From the NCBI GenBank assembly GCA_028377305.1, contig JAONJW010000002.1, forward strand, positions 1 to 64,000: a stretch of 64,000 nucleotides of DNA, in the 5' to 3' direction. Below the pieces are notes generated by a model. The model did not search any database and was not told the DNA's origin. It was given only the letters and a program-made list of their open reading frames with translations. This document shows, piece after piece, positions 35,150-44,282 of this stretch. The position numbers and the translations under genes were made by a program. The stretch comes from Prolixibacteraceae bacterium (lineage in GTDB: Bacteria; Bacteroidota; Bacteroidia; Bacteroidales; Prolixibacteraceae). The number at the start of each line of letters is the position of its first letter. The first letter of the stretch is position 1.

Positions 35150-36721
35150 ATGGAAGATAAGAATATTGATACTAGGTCCAAAAGATTTAGTCGAAGAGAG
35201 GTCTTAAAAGGGCTGGCAACCGTTCCATTTCTCGGAGCCTTAGCCTATGGAGTATATAGAAAGAAGCAGTATTACAACGCACTTAACCATAGTTTACTAG
35301 AGGAATTAGATTTCGAAACTGAGGAGAGAAAAGATTTAGAATTAAAATCGGATAAGAAAATACGCATTGGTGTGATTGGATATGGTAGTCGTGCTAACTA
35401 CCTACTAAGATCTTTAGGTTTTGCACATCCTGATTATGTTGAGAATATGATTCAAAAGGCTCAGAATGATGAAGGTTGGAGTAAAAGATTGCAAAACTTC
35501 ATGGATCAAGACAATCTGGGGGTCGAAATTACTGGGGTATGCGATGTATATGATGTGCACGCTCAAAAAGCAATGGAAGCCTGTTGTAATATTTACCGTA
35601 GAGGTAGAAATGGACAGATGGGAAAAATTCCTAATAGATATCGGACTTACAAAGAACTACTGCGATCACCTGATATCGATGCCGTAATTATCGGTACTCC
35701 GGATCATTGGCATGCACCTATAGCGATAGAAGCCGCTAAAAACGGCAAACATGTCTACTGTGAAAAACCTCTATCATGGAGTGTCAAAGAGACTTATGAT
35801 GCAAGAGAACAGGTGAAAAAGAATGAGATTGTTTTTCAATTAGGCCATCAAAATAGACAAACCGACAGTTATCACGTTGCTAAAAAAATTATAGAGAAAG
35901 GCGCTTTAGGAAAGATCTCCCTTATTGAAGTTTGTACCAATAGAAACTCTTCCAATGGCGCTTGGATATATGATATCGATCCTAAAGCGAACAGACATAA
36001 TATCGATTGGAAACAGTTTATAGGCCAAGCTCCTTGGCATGAGTTTGATCTGAAGCGTTTCTTCAGGTGGAGGTGCTGGTGGGATTATAGTACCGGATTG
36101 AGTGGTGATCTTTTTACCCATGAGTTTGATGCAATGAATCAGATACTAGATCTAGGAATGCCGTCTTCTGTTATGGCATCTGGAGGTATCTATTATTACA
36201 AAGATGGACGGACTGTGCCAGATGTCCTAACCATGGCTTATGAATATGAGCATAAAGATTTAACCTTACTGTATAGTGCGACACAGGCTAATCAAAATAA
36301 CAGAGGTCGTGTGATTATGGGACACGATGCTAGTATGTTGGTCGGTAGTACTTTGGAGATCAAAGCAGATAGAAACTCTACGAAATATAAGGACAAAATA
36401 AAAAGAGGAGAAATTGATCCTGATAAGCCGATATATAGTTATGTGCCTGGTAAGAATAAGGTCGATGCAGTAAGTTCTGCAACAGAGAAATACTTTGCAG
36501 GACGAGGGCTATTGTATACCTATCGAAATGGCAAACAAGTCGACACAACTTATTTGCATCTCAAGGAGTGGTTATATTGTATCAGGCTAAATGATGGAAC
36601 CCAGCCCAGTTGTAATATTGATAGAGCCTTTGAAGAAGCAATGGCTTCACATATGGGGACGATATCCTATAAAGAAGGGCGTAAAGTCTATTGGGATTAT
36701 GAGAATGAGAAGATTATATAA
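35150..36721 (+). CDS. Tat-exported Gfo/Idh/MocA oxidoreductase (large type)
   Basis: A 523-residue oxidoreductase with a twin-arginine leader (RFSRREVLKGLATVPFLGALAYG). The Rossmann start is KIRIGVIGYGSRANYLLRSL near 73-92; IGTPDHWHAPIAIEAAKNGKHVYCEKPLSW carries the EKP block. The C-terminal domain has WDYSTGLSGDLFTHEFDAMNQILDLGMP, a common form in Planctomycete- and Bacteroidota-type exported members. The NAD cofactor must be bound before export if it uses one. It probably forms a matched pair with the enzyme at 30464 or acts at a different carbon. Confidence 0.9.
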   Translation: MEDKNIDTRSKRFSRREVLKGLATVPFLGALAYGVYRKKQYYNALNHSLLEELDFETEERKDLELKSDKKIRIGVIGYGSRANYLLRSLGFAHPDYVENMIQKAQNDEGWSKRLQNFMDQDNLGVEITGVCDVYDVHAQKAMEACCNIYRRGRNGQMGKIPNRYRTYKELLRSPDIDAVIIGTPDHWHAPIAIEAAKNGKHVYCEKPLSWSVKETYDAREQVKKNEIVFQLGHQNRQTDSYHVAKKIIEKGALGKISLIEVCTNRNSSNGAWIYDIDPKANRHNIDWKQFIGQAPWHEFDLKRFFRWRCWWDYSTGLSGDLFTHEFDAMNQILDLGMPSSVMASGGIYYYKDGRTVPDVLTMAYEYEHKDLTLLYSATQANQNNRGRVIMGHDASMLVGSTLEIKADRNSTKYKDKIKRGEIDPDKPIYSYVPGKNKVDAVSSATEKYFAGRGLLYTYRNGKQVDTTYLHLKEWLYCIRLNDGTQPSCNIDRAFEEAMASHMGTISYKEGRKVYWDYENEKII

Positions 36722-36749
36722 TGCTTAGTATAATTATAAATATCAATCT

Positions 36750-37793
36750 ATGCATAAGAAAATTAATGTAGGTGTTGTTGGCTTTGGTCTCTCAGGAAGG
36801 GCTTTTCATTCTCCTTTCATATATACTAATCCCAATTTCAATCTGTGTTGTATTGTCTCGTCTAAAGAGGATAGTAAAAAGATCTATCCAGAGGTGGAGG
36901 TGGTTAAAGAACTTGATCTTTTATTAGAAAAGGATCATATCGAGTTGGTGGTGATAAGCACTCCGAATCATCTTCATTTCGAACAAGCCCAAAAGGCACT
37001 AATGGCTGGAAAGCATGTAATTCTAGAGAAGCCATTGACGCCAACAGCTAACGAGGTCATTCAGCTCTCTCGAATAGCCAAAGAGAACCATAGATTACTA
37101 ATCCCATACCACAATTTCCGTTGGAATGGAGATGCACAGACTGTGAAGAAGATTATTGAGGATGGTTTCATTGGTCAGGTTCATCATTATGAGGTACACT
37201 TTGATCGCTATCAGCCTCGATTGTCTAGAAACCCGTGGAGATATACAGACTCCACGGCAGGAGGAACGCTATATGATCTTGGTGTTCATTTAATCGATCA
37301 TACACTAACGATATTTGGCAAACCTGAGGCACTCTTTTGTCGACTTTTTATTCAACGGGAAGGTAGTATCGTTGACGATAGTTTTGACCTACAGCTTATT
37401 TATAAGAATAAGAATGTCCGGTTAAAAGCTGGCGTCTTTGTTAGGGAGGTTGGAGCTCGGTTTACTGTACACGGTACCAAAGGCTCCTTTGTGAAGTGTG
37501 GCATAGATCCACAAGAAGCCATATTGCGTAATGGTGGAATGCCTATTGGAGAGAGATGGGGAATGCAACAGGAGGAAGAGTGGGGTGTTTTAAATACAGA
37601 TATTAATGGATTACATGTTAGAGGGAAGGTCGAGACTATTCCCGGTGATTATCATGGATTCTATGATAATGTGTATGATACGATGGTAAACAACAAACCC
37701 CCTGAAGTAACTTTAGAGCAAGCTTATGATAACATGCTGATTATCGAGAAAGCAATAGAAAGCGACAAAAAAGGAATGCCAATTAAAATATAA
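36750..37793 (+). CDS. Cytoplasmic Gfo/Idh/MocA oxidoreductase
   Basis: A 347-residue member without a signal sequence. Dinucleotide motif NVGVVGFGLSGRAFHSPF near residues 6-23, VVISTPNHLHFEQAQKALMAGKHVILEKPLTP with EKP, and a C-terminal alpha/beta domain (STAGGTLYDLGVHLIDHTLTIFG). Its resemblance is to YvaA/inositol-dehydrogenase-like cytoplasmic enzymes. It lies 28 bases after the exported oxidoreductase gene and 23 bases before the second DUF1080 gene. I infer that it reduces the imported keto sugar in the cytoplasm. Confidence 0.9.
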   Translation: MHKKINVGVVGFGLSGRAFHSPFIYTNPNFNLCCIVSSKEDSKKIYPEVEVVKELDLLLEKDHIELVVISTPNHLHFEQAQKALMAGKHVILEKPLTPTANEVIQLSRIAKENHRLLIPYHNFRWNGDAQTVKKIIEDGFIGQVHHYEVHFDRYQPRLSRNPWRYTDSTAGGTLYDLGVHLIDHTLTIFGKPEALFCRLFIQREGSIVDDSFDLQLIYKNKNVRLKAGVFVREVGARFTVHGTKGSFVKCGIDPQEAILRNGGMPIGERWGMQQEEEWGVLNTDINGLHVRGKVETIPGDYHGFYDNVYDTMVNNKPPEVTLEQAYDNMLIIEKAIESDKKGMPIKI

Positions 37794-37816
37794 ATAACCA
37801 ATAAAATGTATTACAT

Positions 37817-38518
37817 ATGAAAAAGGGCATATTAGTTTTAGTAACACTAATCTCGATTACTTCTTGTATGAAAAAAGAGAAAATGAATCACCTTTCTAAA
37901 TCAGAGAAAGCGGAGGGATGGGAACTAATATTTGATGGAAAGACCACCAATGGTTGGAGGACCTTTGGTAAAGATAATATCTCAGGATGGAAAGTTATTG
38001 ATGGGGTCCTATATAATTCAGGGACAGGAAGTGATCATGGTGGAGATATTGTAAGTGAGAAAGAGTACGACAATTTTGAATTATATATCGAATGGCGAAT
38101 CGATTCCAAAAGCAATAGCGGTATCTTTTATCATGTGAACGATAAAGTAGAAGACGCGATCTATAAGACGGCTCCTGAATACCAATTATTAGATGATGTA
38201 GGGTGGCCTCAGAAATTAGATGCGTCACAATATACAGGTGCAAACTATGCGATGAATCCTCCAATAGGAGCTGCCGTTAAACCTATTGATGAATTTAATA
38301 GCACTCGAATTATTGTTGATGGACCTCACGTTGAACACTGGTTAAATGGGGTCAAAGTTGTTGAATATGAACTTTGGTCAGACCGTTGGAAAGAGAATGT
38401 GAAAAATAGTAAATGGGAAAAATATCCTAACTATGGGAAATTCAAAAAGGGGCATATTGGACTGCAAGATCATGGCGGTTTGACTCGTTTTAGAAATATT
38501 AAAATTCGTAGACTTTAA
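37817..38518 (+). CDS. DUF1080 (3-keto-disaccharide hydrolase type) lipoprotein
   Basis: A 233-residue single-domain lipoprotein (ISITSC, Cys17). Family motifs in order: GWELIFDGKTTNGWRTF near 39-55, WKVIDGVLYNSG, YDNFELYIEWRIDSKSNSGIFYHV, APEYQLLDDVGW, the GPHVEHWLNGVKVVEYEL segment and GHIGLQDHGGLTRFRNIKIRRL. This is the standard form of the family known from Bacteroidota, where it is paired with Gfo/Idh enzymes. Last gene of the operon, followed by a hairpin at 38549-38576. Confidence 0.92.
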   Translation: MKKGILVLVTLISITSCMKKEKMNHLSKSEKAEGWELIFDGKTTNGWRTFGKDNISGWKVIDGVLYNSGTGSDHGGDIVSEKEYDNFELYIEWRIDSKSNSGIFYHVNDKVEDAIYKTAPEYQLLDDVGWPQKLDASQYTGANYAMNPPIGAAVKPIDEFNSTRIIVDGPHVEHWLNGVKVVEYELWSDRWKENVKNSKWEKYPNYGKFKKGHIGLQDHGGLTRFRNIKIRRL

Positions 38519-38548
38519 TAAAACTATAAAAAAGTATTCGATTGGTTT

Positions 38549-38576
38549 GCCTCTACACTTCATCTAATGTAGGGGC
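38549..38576 (+). terminator. Terminator of the oxidoreductase/DUF1080 run
   Basis: gcctctaca (38549-38557) pairs with tgtaggggc (38568-38576) with one G-U pair; a TTTTTC tract follows. It lies 30 bases after the last stop. Confidence 0.75.
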
Positions 38577-38716
38577 TTTTTCTTTACCTATGATGCCTTT
38601 ATGATTGATATTGAATTATTAAATTGTGTATTTTTTTATAATATTAGTATAAATTGTACATTTATTGTTTGAAACTGATCAACAATTCAATATTCAATCT
38701 AAATCCTATTATTACC

Positions 38717-41326
38717 ATGTTATTTGTGAAGAAGCTTTTAGTCTTTATCTGTTTTATGATATGTTGTACCTCATTGTATGCCCAACAGTTTATAATTAGA
38801 GGTACGGTTGAATCAACAGGGGGAGAAGAAATTCATTATGCGAACCTCTATATCAAGGGATCTAACAGAGGGGTTAGTTCCAATAGTAATGGTGATTTTA
38901 TAATCAAACTAGATAAAGGAGAATATGTTCTGACAATCTCTGCAATTGGTTATAAAACACAAGAACAGACTTTAGAGGTAAAAGAAAATATGACACTCGG
39001 CATAAAGCTAGAAGATCTTTCTTACCAGTTGTCGGAGGTAAAGGTTACTCCATCTAAATTCGATAGTGCCAAATATGTAATGAAGAAGGTCATAGCCAAA
39101 GCCCCACAGTATTCATTTAGTGTAAAACGTTATGAAGCTGAACTATTTGAGTCCACTGAAGTGGAAATTCATCATCTTCCCAAGCTTATGGCAAAGAAGT
39201 TACTTAAAGAAGCCAATATAAAAGATGGAGATATAGAGTTTACGGAGTCCTTGAGTCATATCACCTATACAGCACCCAATAGTTTGAAGCGAGAGATGAA
39301 AGCAATCAACTATATACTTCCTACAGAACTAGATAAAAGCGATCAATTTGATATCGTTTCTGATGATTTGTACCGAACAGATAATGTAATGTTAAAGGGT
39401 ATTCTATCTCCATCGTTCTTTGATAAATATCGACTCCATTACAAGGGGAGTTATATGTTGGAGGACAAAAAGGTATATATCATTGAATTTCAGTCTAAAT
39501 TACCCAAAGGTCCAAAAGGAGAAATAACCATCATAGACAAGAGTTGGAGTGTGCAACACTTCTCAATGAAATTAGATCAGGAAATAATTGATCATGAAAT
39601 AGAGCTGAACTATTACCAACCGAAGGAGAGTATCAACCTACTATCTTCAGCTCGAGTATCGGGCACAATAAATATGTACGGTATACATTTTGATCTACAT
39701 ACCAATGTATCATACAACTATAGTTTGATCGAAGAGGTTAAACATAAAGAGGTTTTAGTCGATAACAAGTCCAAGAGCTCGGATAGTCTATCATACTCCC
39801 CTAAAGAGTTAATTAAGCTAGAAAAGTGGAGCAGAGAGATGCAGGCTATTCTGGAGAAAGAAAATTTATCTGTTCGAGACCTTTTTCGGATGAAGAAATT
39901 AACACAAAAGAGCGCGATAATCGAAAACAATTTAGATGCATCAGAGTTAAATCCTTCCATCTTCGGGAGGATGAACAGTTACGAAGTACTGCCATTTGAT
40001 TCGGCAAGTGTAGTGAAAGATGAAACATTTTGGGAGAAGCACCGCATCACTCCCTTAACTCCACAACAAAATGAGCGTTTGGAACAACAAAAAAAGCTAT
40101 ATGGAACAAAAAATCGGCAAATAGACTCTAAAGCACCATTGAGTCTTAAAGTGTTAAAATCTATATTCTTATCTCAATCATATAACATTGACAGCACCAA
40201 TAACAGTTCCTTTGGTAGTGTCGGACTCATCTATTCACTTGTGGATCCTTTTAATCCTATAGATGGAGCTAAGCTTGGGGGATTAATAGAATATGAGAAT
40301 GAAGCCAAGGGGTTTGAAACAACTCTAGAAGTAGGATATGGGTTTTCATCGGAAAGATTGTCATGTAATTGGACAGGAGAACAAATTTACAGCAAAAAGC
40401 ATAATGCCTCATGGGGTTGGAGTGTTGGAAGCCAATCGGAGGATTTTAAAAGGAATAAGTCTTTGCTTTCTTTTATCGATGCTTTTTCGTCCTTGTTTAC
40501 AAAGAAAAACTATAAACGCTACTACTTATCAAATTATCTGAATCTCTGGCATAGTATGGATATTGCTAATGGGCTAAACCTAGAAGCTTCCATTGGCTAT
40601 GAACAGAGAAAACAGCTATATAATAATACCAACTTCTCGTTTTATAAGAAGGATGTAATATATCATGAAAATGTGCCTGAAAATGAAGTTATAACCCCTT
40701 CCATGTTAGAGGATTCAAATAGTAGTTATTTTGATCTGCAATTGACATATCGATGGGCGAATAATCCAAAGTTACCACAAATATCCTTATCGTATCACAA
40801 GGCTCTCCCAATATCAGGTTTGAACACCCAAAGCAATAATGCCCATCTCTATGGTGATATTCACTATAAAATACGAACATTAAATGCAAACTACAAACTG
40901 CAAATATCAGGAGGTAAAATATGGAGTCCACTACACTTTTCTGAATTCAAACATTTTACAGGGAGTGAAGTTCCAGTCAATTTTTCAATGAAATCACTGT
41001 TTAACAGATCCACCATCCCTTCTTGGGAGTATTTTTCACTAAGAAAAGACTATTCCACTAGTGAATCTGATTGGTTCTTTAATACAACCTATATGGCAGT
41101 ATACAACCGGTTGATTATAAAGCAACTTCCAATTTTGCGAGGACTTGGTATAAAGGAAATTATTACGGTGAACTATCTGAAAAATAGCTTTGATAGTAGT
41201 TATGTTGAGCTTGGCTATGGACTCAGTAATATTTTGGGCTTAGACATCGGGCGACTAATTTTTAATGTCGGTTATCAGAAACATAGAGAACCATTGTATG
41301 GCGTGAAAATATTGTTCTTATTATAA
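38717..41326 (+). CDS. Carboxypeptidase-regulatory-like plus DUF5686 outer-membrane protein
   Basis: An outer-membrane protein of the DUF5686 family, 869 residues from ATG 38717 (a TTG at 38654 would add 21 poor residues before the real signal peptide, CTSLYAQ). Residues ~20-110 form a carboxypeptidase D regulatory-like domain (FIIRGTVESTGGEEIHYANLYIKGSNRGVSSNSNG), as in TonB-linked proteins. The rest is the DUF5686 region ending in a beta barrel with a terminal YGVKILFLL strand. Family function is unknown. It follows the DUF1080 operon but has its own leader after the terminator. The gene at 15625 is a barrel-only paralog. Confidence 0.85.
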   Translation: MLFVKKLLVFICFMICCTSLYAQQFIIRGTVESTGGEEIHYANLYIKGSNRGVSSNSNGDFIIKLDKGEYVLTISAIGYKTQEQTLEVKENMTLGIKLEDLSYQLSEVKVTPSKFDSAKYVMKKVIAKAPQYSFSVKRYEAELFESTEVEIHHLPKLMAKKLLKEANIKDGDIEFTESLSHITYTAPNSLKREMKAINYILPTELDKSDQFDIVSDDLYRTDNVMLKGILSPSFFDKYRLHYKGSYMLEDKKVYIIEFQSKLPKGPKGEITIIDKSWSVQHFSMKLDQEIIDHEIELNYYQPKESINLLSSARVSGTINMYGIHFDLHTNVSYNYSLIEEVKHKEVLVDNKSKSSDSLSYSPKELIKLEKWSREMQAILEKENLSVRDLFRMKKLTQKSAIIENNLDASELNPSIFGRMNSYEVLPFDSASVVKDETFWEKHRITPLTPQQNERLEQQKKLYGTKNRQIDSKAPLSLKVLKSIFLSQSYNIDSTNNSSFGSVGLIYSLVDPFNPIDGAKLGGLIEYENEAKGFETTLEVGYGFSSERLSCNWTGEQIYSKKHNASWGWSVGSQSEDFKRNKSLLSFIDAFSSLFTKKNYKRYYLSNYLNLWHSMDIANGLNLEASIGYEQRKQLYNNTNFSFYKKDVIYHENVPENEVITPSMLEDSNSSYFDLQLTYRWANNPKLPQISLSYHKALPISGLNTQSNNAHLYGDIHYKIRTLNANYKLQISGGKIWSPLHFSEFKHFTGSEVPVNFSMKSLFNRSTIPSWEYFSLRKDYSTSESDWFFNTTYMAVYNRLIIKQLPILRGLGIKEIITVNYLKNSFDSSYVELGYGLSNILGLDIGRLIFNVGYQKHREPLYGVKILFLL

Positions 41327-41351
41327 AAGCTTGCCGTTGTTCAGATGAACA

Positions 41352-41377
41352 GGATTACTCTTAATCAAGAGTAGTCC
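41352..41377 (+). terminator. Terminator of the DUF5686 gene
   Basis: ggattactctt (41352-41362) pairs with aagagtagtcc (41367-41377), 11 bp with one G-U, loop aatc. A T-rich stretch follows at 41384-41390. It lies 26 bases after the stop. Confidence 0.75.
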
Positions 41378-41705
41378 CTTGATGTTTTTGTATCTACCTC
41401 TATTATAGGCTTCAAAAGATGATGGTGTCAGAAAAAATGATTAATTTTAAATCATCGGAACGATTAAAATCAGATCCCATAGGTTGACATTTCTTTACCA
41501 CAAAAGTTAGTGAAAGCCTAAGTGTCAAATGGTTTTGATCTTGATAGTGAACGCTAATTGCACCGTAGGACAAGGCTACTGAAAACGTTTTCCTTCGTCT
41601 ATTATAACCAAATAGGAGAGTTCAAAGCCTTATCAAAACAGAAACACGTATAGTGTGGTTAAAGTCTTTATCAAACTCTTATAAGGGGATTGTAGGTATT
41701 TCCAT

Positions 41706-41881
41706 ACTATCTCCTCCGTACCTCCTCCTACATTTAAGCATGGAATAGGCATCCCTTTTCCATGGTTTACCCATCAATATTGGCTTATTGATGGACAAAC
41801 CATGGAAAAAGCATGGACATACCATGGACAAAGTACGTATGAAACCCTTATCAAGGTATAAGGAGGTACCTAGGAAATAGC
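41706..41881. repeat. Long interrupted palindrome (MITE-like or structured)
   Basis: Core arms 41755-41779 and 41786-41810 pair over about 25 bases with two mismatches around the loop ttggct. Outer arms 41706-41726 and 41861-41881 pair at about 17 of 20 positions. Extra copies of the ccatgg core (catggaca) follow the right arm. The element is therefore one large imperfect hairpin. No target-site duplication was seen. Confidence 0.7.
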
Positions 41882-42717
41882 TTATAAACTTAGGTAAAAT
41901 GGGAGTGTAAATTAACAGTATGAGCATTGTAAAATACCGTATCGATATGAGAGTGAGATGAAGTTCTCATTGTCCAGTAGTCTTTAATCGTAGGAACGTT
42001 TAGGACTTTGAAAGGCGAATACCCATAAACATTTATATCTCTTTTTATCTTTCCCTGCTCTTTTTATGGAATCCCATCAGTTAACCATATTTCTCAAGAG
42101 GGAGTTCAGTCGAGGTCTTCAATGATGAGGATCTATTAATATGAGTAGTTTTAATTACTATACCAAGTCATTTTCGTATTTGAATGGTTTATCACTACGT
42201 AAGATGAATCTAGGAGTGGGCATTTATAGTACACTCTGGTCTTTTGGGGATGTATTGATATATAATATCCGTGAATAATATTAAACATTCGTTTTGTTTA
42301 ATGCTTAGATTATGGTTGTTTAAGTGTGATTATATCTCTTTTTATTCTGTATCGTTCCATTTTATGGTTGTCGTATTACTGTTTATATCTCTATCGGGTA
42401 GTGGGTATAGATGAGAAGATTGCTTCTATTAGTTTAGATATGACTAGAGAAAAAAACAATATGGGGTTAACGGGTTGTTATATAGTCTGTTCATTTGAAT
42501 TGATATCATTGTGTTTTTTTTATTTAGTTTGTAAAACTCGGCACAAGAGGGTTTCATTTTAACAGGTCTTTTATCATGTTTAATGGTTCGGCGGTTCTGT
42601 ATCATGGGTATACTTCTACACGTTTGGTGAGAAATATACGTTATTGAATGTTATTCAAATTGTACAATTTCATCGATAGTGGGATAATTCGATAGGAGAA
42701 TGGGACTGCATCTAAGC

Positions 42718-42747
42718 TTGTTGGAAGAGTTACATCCTATAACTTTG
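42718..42747 (+). promoter_or_regulatory. Promoter of sulfatase 2
   Basis: TTG at 42718-42720, 19-base spacer, and TAACTTTG at 42740-42747 match the Bacteroidota -33/-7 consensus. The predicted start near 42754 gives a leader of about 31 bases before the ATG at 42785. Confidence 0.55.
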
Positions 42748-42784
42748 GGACAACCAAGTCAATAGGATAAACTTTAATGATAAC

Positions 42785-44173
42785 ATGATGATAAAAAGAG
42801 CTATTACTACGATCCTGATGATGTGTCTCTATGCCAATATCGTTTTGGCAAAGAAGAGCCGTCCCAATGTAGTGTTAATACTTATTGATGATCTCGGCTG
42901 GTCAGACTTAGGTTGCTACAATTCGAGATTATATGAAACACCGGCAATAGATAAGCTTAGTTCTCAAGGGGTACGCTTTACTGATTCTTATGCTGCTCAC
43001 CCAATGTGTATTGGTTCTCGCTTTTCCTTGCAAACTGGAAAGTTCAGTGCTGGGAATAGACGAACAAAAGAGTATGGAACGATGCATGTGAATGAATTAA
43101 CCATTGGTGAAGCCATGAAGCAGGAGGGGTATACTACATTTTTTGCAGGGAAATGGCATCTAGGAACAGATCTTTCTACACCAGAATTACAAGGGTATGA
43201 TGTCACTGCGGGATTGAATCACGAAGGGTATCCTGGAGGGTATTTCTTTCCTTATAAGAATCCAGAGAAGCCTAAGGCGGATGTGCAACCTTTTGGAAAC
43301 GATAAAGATGGCGACTACTTGACGGATCGTCTGACAGATAAGACGGTAGAGTTTATCACTTCGCATAAAGACCAACCTTTCTTTGTTTTGTTATCTCATT
43401 ATGCTGTGCATGCTCCATTACAGTCCAAAAAGGTCCTAGAAGAGAAGTATAAAAAGAAAATTCAGAAGCAAGGTCTAGAAGTGGGCAAAACGACCAAATT
43501 GTTTGATGCCGATCAGAAGATGAATCAAGATAATGCTTCATTTGCTGGCATGTTAGAGAGTGTGGATCAGAGTGTTGAAAGAATAGAGAAGGTGTTGAAA
43601 GATCTACATCTTGATGAGAATACGATTGTCATCTTTACCTCGGATAATGGGGGAGATGGATGTAAACTGAATAACCGAGCAAAGAGTACGTCTAATCTTC
43701 CACTGAAGGCTGGTAAATGTTGGTTATACGAAGGAGGTGTTCGTATTCCATTGATTGTAAAGTGGCCTAAAGTGATCAAACCAAATACGACCGATCGTGT
43801 GGTGTGTAATGTAGATCTTTATCCAACCATCTTAGATATGGTGAAAGGCAAAGAGCATAAAGAACAATATGTGGATGGCGAGAGTTTCTTTGCAACCTTA
43901 CGTGGGAAAAACACAAAACGTAAGAAGCCAATATTCTGGCATTTTAGTAAAGAGAAGAGATTAAAAACCATCGTGGGAATGCCTAAAGCTACAGCGATAC
44001 GTGATGGCAAATATAAACTCATTGACTGGTATGCCATTGGAGACTATGAGCTTTATAATTTAGAAGATGATATTAGTGAATCTCACGATTTAAAGCATAA
44101 AGAGCCAGAAGTAGCTGAACGTTTACTTAAAGAGACACGAGCTTGGCGAAAGAGAGTTAAAGCGGTGGAATAA
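42785..44173 (+). CDS. Arylsulfatase-type sulfatase (S1 family), CxGSR active site, paralog 2
   Basis: 462 residues, signal peptide to about residue 22 (IVLAKK). It parallels the sulfatase at 26014 along its length: LILIDDLGWSDLGCYNSRLYETPAIDKLSS, the active-site Cys75-Ile-Gly-Ser-Arg79 in AHPMCIGSRFSLQTGKF, FAGKWHLG, FTSDNGGDGCKL and CNVDLYPTILDMVKG. As in the first copy, Gly replaces the usual Pro or Ala at +2 of the formylglycine motif. The shared odd motif and high similarity suggest a duplication with possibly different regioselectivity. It ends at the bidirectional hairpin 44224-44268. Confidence 0.93.
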   Translation: MMIKRAITTILMMCLYANIVLAKKSRPNVVLILIDDLGWSDLGCYNSRLYETPAIDKLSSQGVRFTDSYAAHPMCIGSRFSLQTGKFSAGNRRTKEYGTMHVNELTIGEAMKQEGYTTFFAGKWHLGTDLSTPELQGYDVTAGLNHEGYPGGYFFPYKNPEKPKADVQPFGNDKDGDYLTDRLTDKTVEFITSHKDQPFFVLLSHYAVHAPLQSKKVLEEKYKKKIQKQGLEVGKTTKLFDADQKMNQDNASFAGMLESVDQSVERIEKVLKDLHLDENTIVIFTSDNGGDGCKLNNRAKSTSNLPLKAGKCWLYEGGVRIPLIVKWPKVIKPNTTDRVVCNVDLYPTILDMVKGKEHKEQYVDGESFFATLRGKNTKRKKPIFWHFSKEKRLKTIVGMPKATAIRDGKYKLIDWYAIGDYELYNLEDDISESHDLKHKEPEVAERLLKETRAWRKRVKAVE

Positions 44174-44223
44174 TAATCTTTTCGAATAGTGTTGTTCTAT
44201 ATGTCTAGAATGAAATTATTGTA

Positions 44224-44268
44224 TATAACAAAAGTAAGCTTCCAATTGAGAGGCTTACTTTTGTTATA
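44224..44268. terminator. Bidirectional terminator between sulfatase 2 and the MBL gene
   Basis: Perfect 16-bp stem: tataacaaaagtaagc (44224-44239) with gcttacttttgttata (44253-44268), loop 13 bases. It sits between convergent genes. Confidence 0.88.
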
Positions 44269-44282
44269 TAGATAAGAAATAA

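Larger units (their letters stand above)
41327..42784. other. 1.46-kb gene-free region with a terminator and a palindromic element
   Basis: The left end has the terminator of the DUF5686 gene; the middle has the long inverted repeat at 41706-41881; the right end holds a promoter for sulfatase 2 (42718-42747). Short ORFs at 41679-41927 and 42326-42562 fall partly in the palindrome or show no protein character, and I do not call them. Confidence 0.55.

Noticed and set aside
42326-42562. 78-codon hydrophobic ORF upstream of sulfatase 2
   Set aside because: Hydrophobic residues follow from T-rich DNA; no signal or conserved motif and no operon context.
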